64,000 nucleotides of DNA from Cydia pomonella (GCF_033807575.1 NC_084710.1:21680357-21744356), one strand, 5' to 3'. Numbered from the stretch's first letter, positions 32,157 to 42,101 are shown. Made by a program: numbers and translations. The notes: a model not told the origin generated them from the sequence alone.

Positions 32157-32469
32157 ATAGGTTAGGTTAGGTTTGTTTTATGGCAATCCTGAAAAGTTAC
32201 GCGTTTCTGAGAAAAACCAAATTATAACTAACGAAAATGCGGTCCAACAATACATTATGGCTTAAACCTTTATGGGAATTATGGGAAACAATATAGACCC
32301 ATTTCCAACTCTTTCTCAATTCTGCCTTGATGTTAGCAAAGTGTTCGTTTCAGCTTGGTCAAAAATGTTTATTGTGTCGAGTCGAGCTGTTCTCATTACA
32401 TGTCGCATTTTTCGACCGTTTCTCGAAAATTTTACGAGCAGATTCGATAATTAATATGGGATGTATTTG
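32157..32469. other. No supported gene
   Basis: Contains a weak match (32325-32455) to the repeat pieces at 10440 and 48800. Confidence 0.35.
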
Positions 32470-32794
32470 TTTTTTTCTTTAAATATAGGAGGCAAGCGAG
32501 CAGACGAATGTTAAGCAATTATCGTCGCCCATAGACTCCTGCAATACCAGACCGTCTAGCAAGAGTTGCATACTCGCGCGGGAGTCCATAGTTAAAGTCG
32601 CGCAGGATGTATGGAGTGGCGCGAGCTCATGCTGAGGGGATGAAAGTGCTTTGTCAGTCTATAACAGGGGTCGCCAAATGGCGGACCTCGGTCCGCATCC
32701 GGACCGCCGACCCATTTTGTGCGGACCGCGAGAACACAGCAACTTTTGCACTACAGAGTACGTAATTTGAAATAAAAATGTATCCGATCTACTG

Positions 32795-33367
32795 TTGCAT
32801 AATAATGTGAGATGGTTAAGCAAAGGCTGCGTTTTAGAAAGATTCTTCAGCATTTTAGAACACTTGAAGACATTTATTTTCAACAGTGATCAGATTTCAG
32901 CAAACGCCTACTTAAGTTTCCTAAACGAAAAAGAAAATGTAGCTGCCATTGCTTTCATGACGGATATTTTTAAACATATCAATGACCTGAACCTTAAACT
33001 TCAAGACAAGGGAAAGCTTGTATGGGAACTCATGTCAGCTGTAAAAAGTTTTTCGCGAAAACTCGATCTCTTTATGAATGATCTTGGTAATGAATGCTTA
33101 CACTTCCCCAATTTAAATAAAATAATCAGCAGTGACAACGAGATTGACGTCGGCCAATACAAAACGTTCATTACGGATCTTAAATCGGAATTTAAAAACA
33201 GGTTCGCAGACTTTAAAAAAATTGAGAATGTTGTAGAAATCCTTAGCAGCATTTACTCTCTGCATCCTGATGGTGAATGGAGCAACGAAGCTGCAATTGT
33301 TTTCGGGAGTGATAAAGCTACCCTGCAAATAGAAATGATAGATTTCCAAGAAAACACAGTTTTATAA
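32795..33367 (+). pseudogene. hAT transposase, middle fragment
   Basis: The frame is open from a TTG at 32795 (no ATG) for 190 codons: VRWLSKGCVLERFF (residues 5-18) then IFKHINDLNLKLQDKG (about 68-83). The 'RWLS.G..L.RFF' motif and helical spacing are typical of ZBED5/GTF2IRD2-like hAT transposases. These cut and paste their own DNA using an RNase H-like catalytic core. The upstream portion with the first catalytic Asp is absent. The frame ends at a TAA around 33365, and homology continues in another frame. Confidence 0.8.
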
Positions 33368-33647
33368 ACACAAACATACGGAAGTTTCCAGTGAAGACTT
33401 CTGGATAAAATTTGTGTGTGGCATTCAATATCCAGAACTACAAAAATTAGCTTTGAAACTTCTTACTTTGTTTGGGTCAACATATATTTGTGAAACAGCA
33501 TTTTCGAAGATGAACTTCATTAAGAATAAATTTCGATCACGACTTACTGACGAACATCTCCAGGATTTAATGTCAATAGCTTGCACCAATTTTACTCCAA
33601 ACTTCAGACAGATAGTCCGCAACAAAAAATGTTATTTTTCTCGTTGA
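33368..33647 (+). pseudogene. hAT transposase C-terminal dimerisation region
   Basis: Frameshifted relative to the preceding fragment. In the new frame EDFWIKFVCG is followed by YPELQKLALKLLTLFGSTYI, CETAFSKMNFIKNKFRSRL and TDEHLQDLMSIA. This is the hAT family dimerisation (hATC) region including the conserved 'CE..FS.M..IK...R..L' pattern. The shift near 33355-33370 disables the gene. Confidence 0.85.
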
Positions 33648-33880
33648 TATGTAAAAAAATACCTTTGTTATTTCTTTAATTACATTTGTTTAATAAATAT
33701 TTTTTCTATAAAATTTTGTGCGGACCGCGATGGTCATTTCATTACTTAAAACAGACCCCGAACGAAACTAATTGGTGACCCCTGGTCTATAAGATGGGAG
33801 TAGTACACTCTTTTCTTGAAGGCTTGATGATCGTATCGGTCCGAAAAGACCGCGAGAGATAATTCATTCCACCATGCCAA

Positions 33881-34430
33881 ACATTGGCTTAAAAATAAAC
33901 AAGTACAAACAGCTGTGTATACCGTATTTTTATTAACGGACACCCCTTTGCCATTATTAGGAATTAGATACACAAAAAAGTAGCTGTTTGGTAGAGTGTC
34001 ATGGTTTTTTAAACTAAGCGAAGTAAGTATGGCATGATAGGCAATGTTGAAGGAGTTTAACGTACAGCACACAGAGCTACTAGCTATTAACCATACGGTT
34101 TCTGCCACTCACTGTACCTTTTCGGCCTACACAGACAGCGTGTTACCTTCCCGATTGATATAGTACGCAGGTAGCTCCCGGGTGACTCAGAACTTTAAAT
34201 GGGTACGTGTGGGGGTGTACAGCTTTGCACGCATGAATCTTAAGTCAACGTGACAAGGTTCAATTTAGAGATGTCGTTAATACATCATTATTTCGTCTCT
34301 CCATGTTTTCCTTAATCACCACACTGTAGGTAACTGTGTTATTAAGTACATGTTACGTCTTGTAAGAGATAATAGGTTCGTTAAGTAAACAATATGGTTG
34401 TTCGTATTGTTTTATTAAGGTAAATAGACT
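33881..34430. other. Intronic DNA, no recognisable feature
   Basis: AT-rich. No AGAP exon or repeat end seen. Confidence 0.5.
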
Positions 34431-34560
34431 AACTACAAACTAGAGCACATATAGCTGTAAATTGTAAAGCGAGAGCAATACTACATACAGGTTTACTAAC
34501 TACACTAAGCGTCCTTAGAGACAGCGTAACCACGTAAACAATAGCCAAAATCATAATAAA

Positions 34561-34568
34561 CATCTTAC
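34561..34568 (-). other. Splice donor of AGAP exon 1
   Basis: GTAAGATG directly after GAAG on the minus strand, a strong match to the metazoan donor. Intron phase 1. Confidence 0.8.
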
Positions 34569-34764
34569 CTTCTATAGCCACGACGTGGTCACGAATCTGC
34601 TGAGCCAGTAGAGGATCCGGCACCAACTCCACAAGGTCATACAGAGCGTATATAGAAGGATGCACGCTCTCAAACCTCTGTATCTCCTGCCGAATCGACA
34701 GGGACGTGTTCAAACACGCCTGCGAATGCTGCCGGTTACACATTGCGCCTCTTGAACTGAACAT
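34569..34764 (-). CDS. CenG1A: AGAP / centaurin-gamma family protein, first coding exon
   Basis: Encodes MFSSRGAMCNRQHSQ, SLSIRQEIQRFESVHPSIYA, LYDLVELVPDPLL and AQQIRDHVVAIE (65 codons plus one base). AGAP proteins (ArfGAPs with a GTPase-like domain, split PH domain and ankyrin repeats, acting in endosomal traffic and PI3K signalling) share an N-terminus of the form IR.EIQRFESVHP.IY..Y.L......P.L..QIR.HV..IE before the GTPase-like domain. The first ATG (34764) follows an in-frame TGA. A GTG at 34782 is not a start. The exon ends GAAG|GTAAGATG, phase 1, so the next codon begins with G, consistent with Asp in relatives. The rest of the protein lies outside the window. Family assignment is from memory of conserved residues. 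Confidence 0.85.
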
Positions 34765-35130
34765 TTGATTTTGATACACCACAAAATTTACACCGGGCGA
34801 TGCATTCTCATTTCAACGCAACGCAAACGATACCGCACATCGCGACGAAACTTTCGACACACGCTTTATAATCTCCTATTTGTTTGCAACACTGACAACT
34901 TTATTCGTTTAAACACTTGTCACTTTGATGATAACGATTAGAACTGTGATGTAAATAAAGTAAACAAGCAATCAACGAGCGACGCGCTGCGAGCGCGAGG
35001 AGCAAACCACCCTAGCAGCGGCCATTAGCGATACTGGCTGCTATGGCATTTAGTGTGCGTCCGTAAGCGAGCTGTCAAAATAGACCCGTTTTTAATTTCA
35101 GCGCCATCTGCCGGCGGCGTCGTTCGCTCG
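34765..35130 (-). promoter_or_regulatory. Probable 5' UTR and promoter of the AGAP gene
   Basis: GC and CpG content rises upstream of the ATG. A TCAGT initiator-like motif on the minus strand at 34895-34891 would give a 5' UTR of about 129 nt. No TATA box is placed properly. A CTCF-like site lies at 35102-35115. Position of the start site is inference; another upstream start or exon is possible. Confidence 0.4.
35102..35115 (-). promoter_or_regulatory. CTCF-like core motif
   Basis: The minus strand reads CCGGCAGATGGCGC, matching 13 of 14 positions of the animal CTCF core (CCASYAGRKGGCRS). It is upstream of the AGAP exon. A chance match is possible. Confidence 0.35.
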
Positions 35131-35734
35131 CTAGTACTAACTATAATGCTACTTCACGTAGTGTCGTTATTTTATCATAGATGGCACGCTTGTCAAACTG
35201 CGTTATAAGAATATAAATGAATAGATTTGACGGTTGAATGGAGGCTTACTCAACTGTGTAAACGAATGTCCATTGATAAACGTGTTTATATAGTCCATGT
35301 GTTGATACGAGAATGTCACATGGGTATAGTTGGGTAAATATTGTTCTGATTAATACCTATTCTCTCTGTATCCTTCATGTTACTGTTGATTTAATAAAAG
35401 TGGGGTGTCGTATGTACTGAAGTACATAAATCTATGAACTAAAAATAAATTAAGGAGTATTTTATTTTCACAGTTTTCCAAAGTAATTTTAAGAACACAT
35501 AGATAGTGGCGCCACCATGTTATGAACTACGGACTACTAATGTGACCAAGACGATAATTGGTCCTGGCCTGGGCTACAATATTGCACAATTGCACTTTAT
35601 GAATGGTTTTTAAAAATCTTACTGGCAATACTGACATGGTACTTATAGGGATAAAGAAGAAATAACTTCATCAAAATATGGTAACGGCACCAATAATGGG
35701 ACATTTGATAGAAAAATGAATTGAATATAATTGA
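35131..35734. other. No recognisable feature
   Basis: AT-rich DNA. A GTGGCGCCAC palindrome occurs at 35506-35515. Confidence 0.5.
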
Positions 35735-36085
35735 TATTTCACCGACACCTGTAAAATTTCTATCGCTTTATGCGTTCACATTTGAATGTCCTATTCGTCC
35801 TTTATGTTTACTATGTATTCAATAAAAAATGCTGTAATTAGTTTCAATATTATTAAAAATATAAAACCATGTTTTTTTTTGCTCCAGTCATAGGAAGTCA
35901 GAGCCATTAATTTTCAAACTAACAAATATCAATGAAAAATTAAATGTAAGTAGCTCTATTGCTCTTGTTTGTGGTGAAATGTTGCCAGCGTTTAAACACC
36001 GATGGTAAATACTTGTTTTAAAGGATTTGTTTATACCATCCCATTACTGGTGCCAGTCCCATCATAGGTTGTTTACTATAGTAGG
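35735..36085 (-). repeat. Unnamed dispersed repeat (copy 1)
   Basis: Its reverse complement aligns with 51325-51665 over about 340 bp, for example 'ACAAGTATTTACCATC', 'TTAATTTTTCATTGAT' and 'TAATAATATTGAAAC'. No termini or ORF. Class unknown. Confidence 0.7.
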
Positions 36086-36135
36086 TAATTTGTATATTTA
36101 TCTTATTCCGGATAGTCAGGATCTGGATCTATTTC

Positions 36136-36292
36136 CAATGCCGGATTTAGAGGTCTGGAGGCCTCGGGCAATAAAGGAGTGGAGGCCCCCTGGCCCCAAA
36201 TTTTTTCCAAATAAAATGGTAAATTTTCCGAATTCTCTTTTGTGGAGGCCCGGGGCAGTAGCCCCGGTTGCCCTCCCCTAAATCCGGCCCTG
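36136..36292. mobile_element. hAT-like MITE (157 bp)
   Basis: 8-bp duplication TCTATTTC at 36128-36135 and 36293-36300. Ends CAATGCCGGATTTAG and CTAAATCCGGCCCTG are inverted. Sister copy at 54247-54440. Confidence 0.9.
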
Positions 36293-36344
36293 TCTATTTC
36301 TAATAGTTAAGTTAAGGTAGTTACTAAACAGTAGACACATTATA

Positions 36345-36657
36345 GTACGAGTACATTGTGCAACGAGGGGGGTAAGTGAAATATTGGATACGAGGGAATT
36401 AAAGACCCGAGTTTGCAATATTCTTACCCCCGGAGTTACGCACAACGCACAATGTTTTTCATCACACTTGCGAAGAAATAACTAAATTTTAAACGAAATA
36501 ATTTTTAAATACGGTGACATATCAAGCATTCGTCCGCCATTTTGTAATTTCTTGACAGGTTAGCATCGAGGGCACGGACCTATTCGGCATTCAGCCACGA
36601 TTGAAATTTATGTAAAAATACTAATACTAAACTGGTGTTAAATTAACAAGTGTGATG
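36345..36657. repeat. Unassigned repeat-like segment
   Basis: 'CATTGTGCAACGAGGGGGGT' and 'GCGCACAATGTTTTTCATCA'-type partly inverted sequences flank about 100 bp, and 'CATCACACTTGCGA' resembles 37591-37610. Boundaries unclear. Confidence 0.35.
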
Positions 36658-36722
36658 AAAACATTTTAGTGTTCATTTCAAACAGCTCATTCCATAGACG
36701 GAGCGTCCGCGGGAGGAAATGC
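36658..36722 (-). repeat. LINE C-terminal remnant
   Basis: Minus-strand MHFLPRTLRLWNELFEM resembles the LINE C-terminus (LWNELPSEVF). Very short. Confidence 0.5.
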
Positions 36723-36785
36723 ATCATGTTATACAATTCTTTAGAGCCCATTGTAAAGCGAGCTGCAAAAGGTGCTGCTGTGCTT

Positions 36786-36922
36786 ACAGTCGCTATCAGA
36801 TATATTGGAGCGGCCAAGGTATTCACAAATATCTGAACACGCACTCTAACGCCATGGCAATAGAGGGGTGTTCAGATATTTGTGAGCACCTTCGCCGCTT
36901 CGATATATCTGATCGTGACTGT
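36786..36922. repeat. Foldback MITE (137 bp)
   Basis: Left 'ACAGTCGCTATCAGATATAT' ... 'CACAAATATCTGAACAC' pairs with right 'GTGTTCAGATATTTGTGAGC' ... 'GATATATCTGATCGTGACTG'. Confidence 0.85.
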
Positions 36923-37194
36923 TCAAGCGATTCGTTACATTACTTACCTAATACATAGTATAACCTTACTTTCTTTACATTATTAAGTATTGTAACATTT
37001 AGGTCAAACTGATTGTAAAGTAATGAAATCTGCGTTCCGTTTGGTAAACGCCTAATGTAAAAACGTGATTATATTATCGTTCAATAATGTCCGAATTACA
37101 TAACTCGTATTTAATACTTTCATTGCCACGGGTCAACTGATGTTGATTGTTGGTAGCCCCTGTATGAAATTAATATAAATACATATATATGAAC
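36923..37194. other. No recognisable feature
   Basis: AT-rich DNA. Confidence 0.5.
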
Positions 37195-37440
37195 ATTAGT
37201 GCGAAAAATAGGAAGTTCGCAACGAGTGGCGATAGATTAAAACACGACCGAAGGTAGTGCTTTAAATCGACACGAGTTGCGAATTACCTATTCGCACATG
37301 TATCGTATAAAAAAAAAACATTATACAACGTTTTACAGTACATATGGCCCTTCAAGTTTTCGACTTAGTTACGTAATGTGCTAATTATCGCACTAGTGCT
37401 CTAAAGAAGCACCATTGTACTGTAATAGTACATTGTAATA
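37195..37440. repeat. Partial copy of the 30128-30714 foldback element
   Basis: Shares 'GTGCGAAAAATAGGAA', 'TTAAAACACGACCGAAGG', 'TCGACACGAGTTGCGAATTA' and 'CGTTTTACAGTACATATGGC'. The right arm is absent. Confidence 0.8.
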
Positions 37441-37469
37441 ATACACTTGATGCTAATAAAAATAGCACA

Positions 37470-37572
37470 CTTGGTGCTATGTTGGTCATTACATACGAGG
37501 CGATATTGTGCGCGCGAACTGCAGGCGAGCGCGCAATCAGAAAGCCGATGTGTGTAATGACCATAGCACACG
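37470..37572. repeat. Foldback element with GC-rich loop
   Basis: 'GGTGCTATGTTGGTCATTAC' pairs with 'GTAATGACCATAGCAC'. Inner 'TTGTGCGCGC' pairs with 'GCGCGCAAT'. About 100 bp. Confidence 0.75.
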
Positions 37573-38240
37573 CGTTTCATGTGACCTTTTTTCAACACAC
37601 TTGCGAGGAAAACAGAAACTTATATATGATTCAAATTTTAATTGTTAAATCGGTTAGTATGCAGCCTTGTATCACCCCGCAAAGATATCCAGGATTGTGT
37701 AGAATTTAATAAGCTTTAATGTTGCCTTTTACACTATATTTTCATAAAGAATGTAGATTTAGAGTAAAACGCGAATTTCTCCTGGATGGTACACATTTTT
37801 CAAGTTGGCTGCGATTCCTCGAGGTCCCAAAATGTCAAATGGGCATGAAAAAGGGCTTTTTAATTTACATACATACCAAATTTCATGACTGGTCTAGAGA
37901 TTTCGAGGTTGGTCTTAATCCGATTGTGCTAGTTTACAATCAGGCGTGTATGCTTGTTTGGCACCAACATGTTTACTATGCAAAGGATTCTCCATTAGGG
38001 CCCTGACCCAGCCTTGTGTCATGGTTGGCGCGGTGTCAGAATCGTAATCAGACTGTCAATGAAATTGGATACAAAACAAATGATAATTAAGTGTATAAGT
38101 TAAGTGTATGTATTATGAGTTTAATTAAGTGTATAAGTTTAGTTAAGTGTATGTATTATGAGGATAGTGAACGACCGACGACTCCATACAAATGGAGTCC
38201 CCATTTTCTTCCCTGGATATTGACATTATAGGAAATATTT
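37573..38240. other. No recognisable gene
   Basis: A 95-codon frame (37719-38006) has no recognisable domain and is not called. Confidence 0.45.
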
Positions 38241-38289
38241 TTGACACAATTTATTGTGTAGGTATGAAGCCCTTCACTTTTTCGATCTT

Positions 38290-38600
38290 TTGATTCTAAT
38301 AAGAGTTTGAGAAACGTTTTTCCACTGGCACTTCTATATATTTTCCGTTCTCCGTGATTTTTTACTCGTAGTATGTTATTGACACAATGAAAAACTAGGT
38401 TTTCCTCTTTTCAAAATTTGCAATACTTACTTACAATTTTTTTTTAAAGCCAAGTCAATAAACCTAGAATATGTTATGTTGAAGCGATCCACATCAAAAT
38501 GAAAGTGATTTGTTAAGATATAGCTAGTGGAAAACGTTTTCTCCCGAAATGGAATTTCATAGAATAAGTACCGTTATTTCGCTAGGATCGCAAAGCTATT
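38290..38600 (+). repeat. Unnamed repeat, copy without insertion
   Basis: Aligns with 50036-50560: 'TTGACACAATGAAAAACTAG', 'GAAGCGATC(C/G)ACATCAAAAT', 'CGTTTTCTCCCGAAAT', 'TCGCTAGGATCGCAAAGCTA'. At 38356-38366 it has the empty site for the GGGTTCCG element. Confidence 0.8.
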
Positions 38601-38884
38601 CTTCTCCATTAAGAATAAGAATAATAATCTTTTGTTTGACCAGAAATTGTTTGTATGTTAGTGTAGTGGCATACAGAAATAAGTTAGCTTAGGTTGCTCA
38701 CTGCATGCATCAGTTTTCTTTTTAGGGTTTTTAACACGCTTTTATTAGGTCGACCTGTATGTAACTATGTAATGGAATCTAAGGTAACTAATTTAACCAT
38801 CTTCCAAGGATCGTAGCGTCATAAAAATTGGCAGCTGTATGTATTTCTGATGACAATACAATAATATGGTACTGTCGAACTGAC
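38601..38884. other. No recognisable feature
   Basis: AT-rich DNA. Confidence 0.45.
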
Positions 38885-39122
38885 CTGATGATGGAGTCGG
38901 AAGATATGAACTGGAACTTCATGATGGAACATCGTATCTTAGCTGTGTTTGGATTTGTTAGAAAAGTCTTGTAATGAACTTTGACCACGATAAGGTTTCA
39001 AAGTCTGATGATGAAGCCGGAAGATAGGCACTGGCATTCCATGATGAACTATCGTATCAGTCTAGTTTTCACTTGTGAGATAGGTCACGTAATGGACTTT
39101 GAACACGATCAGGTTTCAAGGT
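38885..39122. repeat. Two tandem units of 120 bp
   Basis: 'CTGATGATG(G/A)AG' starts at 38885 and 39005. Shared 'TGAACTTTGACCACGATAAG' / 'TGGACTTTGAACACGATCAG' ends, clearly diverged. Confidence 0.8.
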
Positions 39123-39168
39123 TAAAAAACGTGTTTTTCTAGTATTGTTTTATACTACTTCTTCTTCT

Positions 39169-39453
39169 TTAAGTGCCTTCTCCATCCCGGAGGTTGGCGA
39201 CCTTATGTCTATATGCCATTCTATCTGAAGTCATGCGAATTAGTTTCTCTGTACTGCCCGCGTCCAACCAGTCTCTTACGTTCCTTGTCCATGATATTCT
39301 CCTTCTCCCACGTCCTCGTTTCCCTTCAATCTTCCCTTCAATAATTAGTTTTAATAAGTCATATTTTGAGTTTCTATATATATGTCCGAAATATGTAGCT
39401 TTCCTTTCTTTAACAACTATACTACGTCGGTCGCAAACAAGCATACAGCCCAC
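39169..39453 (-). pseudogene. LINE reverse-transcriptase C-terminal fragment (RTE-like)
   Basis: 94 codons: VVKERKATYFGHIYRNSKY, LLKLIIEGKIEGKRGRGRRR and ISWTRNVRDWLDAGSTEKL, ending near KVANLRDGEG at the left. 'K..YFGHI.R' and 'IEGK.EGKRGRGR..ISW..N...W' are typical of RTE-like and related retrotransposon C-termini. The core RT domain is missing, so it is a 5'-truncated copy. It abuts another LINE tail (39418-39515) at its upstream end. Confidence 0.75.
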
Positions 39454-39515
39454 CTGATGGTAAGATGTCTCCGTATTCTATGTACACCTGCAACTTCAGA
39501 TGAGTTAGTATGGGA
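39418..39515 (-). repeat. LINE 3'-end fragment
   Basis: 'GTCGCAAACAAGCATACAGC', 'CACCTGATGGTAAGATGTCT', 'CACCTGCAACTTCAGATGAG'. Confidence 0.7.
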
Positions 39516-39771
39516 GGTATGGTAAGACATGATATAAGAATGTCTCCTCTCAAAACGATCTCATTTTGGCTACTGAGCATAGTAATTCCTTCCTTGGTAT
39601 TTTTATGCTTTATTGAGGTACTAGCATCAACAAATTTATCTACAAAGATGATACTTCTCTCTCATTCGCTCAGCCTCATTTGTAGTGTTAATTAGTGGCA
39701 GCACGCATGCGCGAATGTCATTGTCGTGGGAAATAGGTGGACATACTAGTATTCTGTACACGCAAACTGTT
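39516..39771. other. No recognisable feature
   Basis: No gene or repeat supported. Confidence 0.5.
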
Positions 39772-40042
39772 TGACGACCGGTCTGGCCTAGTGGGTAGTG
39801 ACCCTGCCTACGAAGCTGAAGGTCCCCGGTTCAAATCCTGATAAGGGCATGTATTCGTGTGATGAGCATGGATATTTGTTCCTGAGTCATGGGTGTTTTC
39901 TATGTATTTAAGTATTTATAAATATTTATATATTATATATATCGTTGTCTAAGTACCCTCAACACAAGCCTTATTGAGCTTACTGTGAGACTTAGTCAAT
40001 TTGTGTAATAATGTCCTATAATATTTTTTTATTTATTTATTT
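39772..40042 (+). mobile_element. tRNA-derived SINE, family A, full length
   Basis: A box 'TGGCCTAGTGGGTAGTGACC', B box 'GGTTCAAATCC', full body, TTTA tail. Confidence 0.9.
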
Positions 40043-40080
40043 AAAAACTGACTAAGTAGGTTTAGGAATTGAATCCTTGC

Positions 40081-40334
40081 CTGTAGGGCTAAGATGGTCG
40101 GCTCTTTATCATTTGTCACCATGCCTGTCACATTCTAACAAGTATGTAAGTGTGAAAATGACGGGCATAGTGACAAGCGATAAAAATGGAACTATGCTGC
40201 CACTGATTCACGCCTAGCACGGTCGCATTTTTATCACTTGTCACTATGCCTGTCACGTTCTAACAAGTATGTAAGTGCGAAAGTGACAGGCATAGTGACA
40301 AGTGATAAAATGCGACCGTGCTGCAGCCGCTGGT
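40081..40334. repeat. Two adjacent foldback MITEs, family P
   Basis: Units 40081-40208 and 40210-40334. The second is the more perfect palindrome ('GCACGGTCGCATTTTTATCA' versus 'TGATAAAATGCGACCGTGC'). Confidence 0.85.
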
Positions 40335-40449
40335 TTTTGTAGATGTAGAATATCCTTATTAAATAAATAAATGTGGCTTTCCATCAAAGTGGGTCATTAT
40401 ATGCTCCATGTTCATTAGGACCTTTTTCTAATGGAATGCCATAAACATT

Positions 40450-40575
40450 TTGGGACAATCTTACACAAATCGACCTGGCCATAGACCACAGTAAGCTCAA
40501 TAAGGCTTCTGTTGTGGGTACTAAACACGATATATACTTATAATAGATATATATAGATAAATACGTACTTAAAGC
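40450..40575 (-). repeat. SINE family A, 3' fragment
   Basis: 'CAGTAAGCTCAATAAGGCTT' and 'GTTGTGGGTACT' are the SINE body on the minus strand. The tRNA-like head is absent. Confidence 0.7.
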
Positions 40576-40733
40576 AAACCTAACAAACCTTAAAGAAAAA
40601 AGCGTACTCCCCTCTTAAAGGCCGTCAACGCTCTAGCAACCCCTCTAGTTTTGCAGGTGTCCATGGGCGATGGTAATTGCGTATCTATCAGGAGATATGT
40701 CCGCTCGTTTGCCACCAATATAATTAAAAAAAA
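40576..40733 (+). repeat. LINE 3' end, plus orientation
   Basis: 'CCATGGGCGATGGTAATTGC' and 'CCGCTCGTTTGCCACC', then an A-rich tail. Complement of the tails elsewhere. Confidence 0.7.
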
Positions 40734-41093
40734 TCCAATCCAAATTCCTTCGAGTCAAATGCCCTGGATGTAATGAGTAGTTCCGATATTCCAGCTTTAC
40801 TAGTAAATCTGAACCTTATTACAATCGGTTTAAAGGGACACCACGTATAAACAAGAAAAAATTGGTTTCCGCAGCACAAGCTGGCCTAGAATTCGCAAAG
40901 AGATTTAGAGCTGCACCGCGGATGAACCAGCAATATTCTGTCTGCGGGGTCCGTATTACATGGTACATGGTATGGCATGGTATGGTATTGGTGACATTTG
41001 AATTCAGCACTGTAATATAGCAAAATATCACATTTATTAAATAACGTTTCGCACAGCAATTCAGTTAACATAATAGCTGTGCAGTATTACTTC
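40734..41093. other. No recognisable feature
   Basis: No gene or repeat supported. ATGGT(A) micro-repeats at 40960-40990. Confidence 0.45.
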
Positions 41094-41480
41094 TTCTTCA
41101 ACTTAGCGTTTTCCTAGCCTAGCCCCAGGGTCCGCTTTCCTGCTCATTTTCCACTTTCCCGGTCTTCGGTATCCTCAGGTGTGAGATTCTCGCTTCTATA
41201 TCCACTATCACGACGTCCAGCCAGCGCTTCTTAGGCCTACCCCGGCCGCGTGATCTAAAGCCTTGGACAGTGAGTTCAAGGCATCCGTTCCCACGTAGTC
41301 TACTGGTCTGCGGCTTATAGGGCCATACCATCGGAGGATTTTACTGCAGCTTATCCGTTACGTCACGGATTCCTTGGCTGCCATGGATCCAATCGCATAA
41401 CGCCACACATCCATTGCAACATTTTCATCTCCGTGACGTGCAGCTGTTGGACATATCTTCCGAGGACAGGCCAGGTATCG
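41094..41480 (-). pseudogene. RTE-type LINE ORF fragment
   Basis: The C-terminal frame 41119-41331 contains RSRGRGRPKKRWLDVVIVDI. The 'RGRP.KRWLD.V..D' motif is typical of RTE-like elements, where it precedes the end of the protein. Upstream (41331-41480) further coding-like but interrupted sequence follows. Stops and the missing RT core show it is decayed. Confidence 0.7.
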
Positions 41481-42101
41481 TACTGTATTACGAAATTTGA
41501 ATAACCAATGTCGTTGCCTGGATTTTAGTCATTTTCTGCAGCAATGCCGCAATACTGCAGCAGGAACTCTGGTATGTCTACAATTATAGGAAGTGATGCT
41601 CACAGCCTGTTACAAACCGGTTTGCGAATATACAAGCGCTTTGCAGCGAGATGGAAAGACAATAGAGCTTAATTAGCAACATAAACTTCGTTAGCTGTTC
41701 CATTATGTTCCTGTAACCGACGACTAAAGGGGAGGTTATGCGTTTGAAATCATCTGCTTGTGTAGTTAAGTTGTTATTATTGTCAGGCTTAATGATACTG
41801 GGTGTTTTAAATGTTCATCCATTCTCTGTGAGGTGAATTTGTAAATCATAACCTACTGAAGTTTTTAATTTACCTTTTATATTTGTGGGGTGGTCAAAAA
41901 CTTGTCACAGACAAAAGGTTAGCCCAAAATCGCAAAAATAATTGTAACATTTTACCAACATTTGTGGAATGAACTGTCGCTTGAGGTATTTCCGGATGGA
42001 TATTACTTTCAAACCTTCGAAAAACCTTGAGGAATAAACTTCGTACTCAAACAAAACTTGGAGCCATCACTAGTTTGGAGAAACATCGATAGTTGAGTTT
42101 A
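41481..42101. other. No recognisable feature
   Basis: AT-rich DNA. A diverged LINE C-terminus may be hidden near 41965-42030 ('TTGTGGAATGAACTGTCGCT' reads LWNELSL on the plus strand). Confidence 0.4.

Larger units (their letters stand above)
32665..33784 (+). mobile_element. Decayed hAT transposon with transposase fragments (1120 bp)
   Basis: The 8-bp duplication GTCTATAA (32657-32664 and 33785-33792) is exact. Termini are CAGGGGTCGCCAA at left and TTGGTGACCCCTG at right. Inner 'GTGCGGACCGCG' motifs occur near both ends (32719, 33719). The interior encodes two fragments of a hAT transposase in the plus direction. The N-terminal BED finger and most of the catalytic region are deleted. Confidence 0.9.
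32470..33880 (-). mobile_element. LINE 3'-end remnant split by a hAT element
   Basis: 32470-32656 has the tail ('AGGCAAGCGAGCAGACGAAT', 'AAGCAATTATCGTCGCCCAT'). 33793-33880 carries more of the C-terminal coding part: minus-strand WWNELSLAVFSDRYDH then AFKKRVYYSH, comparable to LWNELPSEVF...GFFKKQVFR in the LINE at 5860. The two parts are separated by the hAT element at 32665-33784. Confidence 0.75.
1..34568 (-). other. Inferred first intron of the AGAP/CenG1A-like gene
   Basis: The donor GTAAGATG directly follows the AGAP-like exon on the minus strand, with the intron starting at 34568 and running toward position 1. No sequence resembling the next expected AGAP segment (the part that leads into the GTPase-like domain) was recognised on the minus strand, so the intron probably spans the rest of the window to the left, at least 34.5 kb. 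It is filled with transposable elements. A small downstream exon could have been missed by eye, so the intron extent is inference. Confidence 0.5.

Noticed and set aside
32157..32460. 60-codon ORF near the hAT element
   Set aside because: Repeat-like sequence with no motif; not part of the transposase frame.
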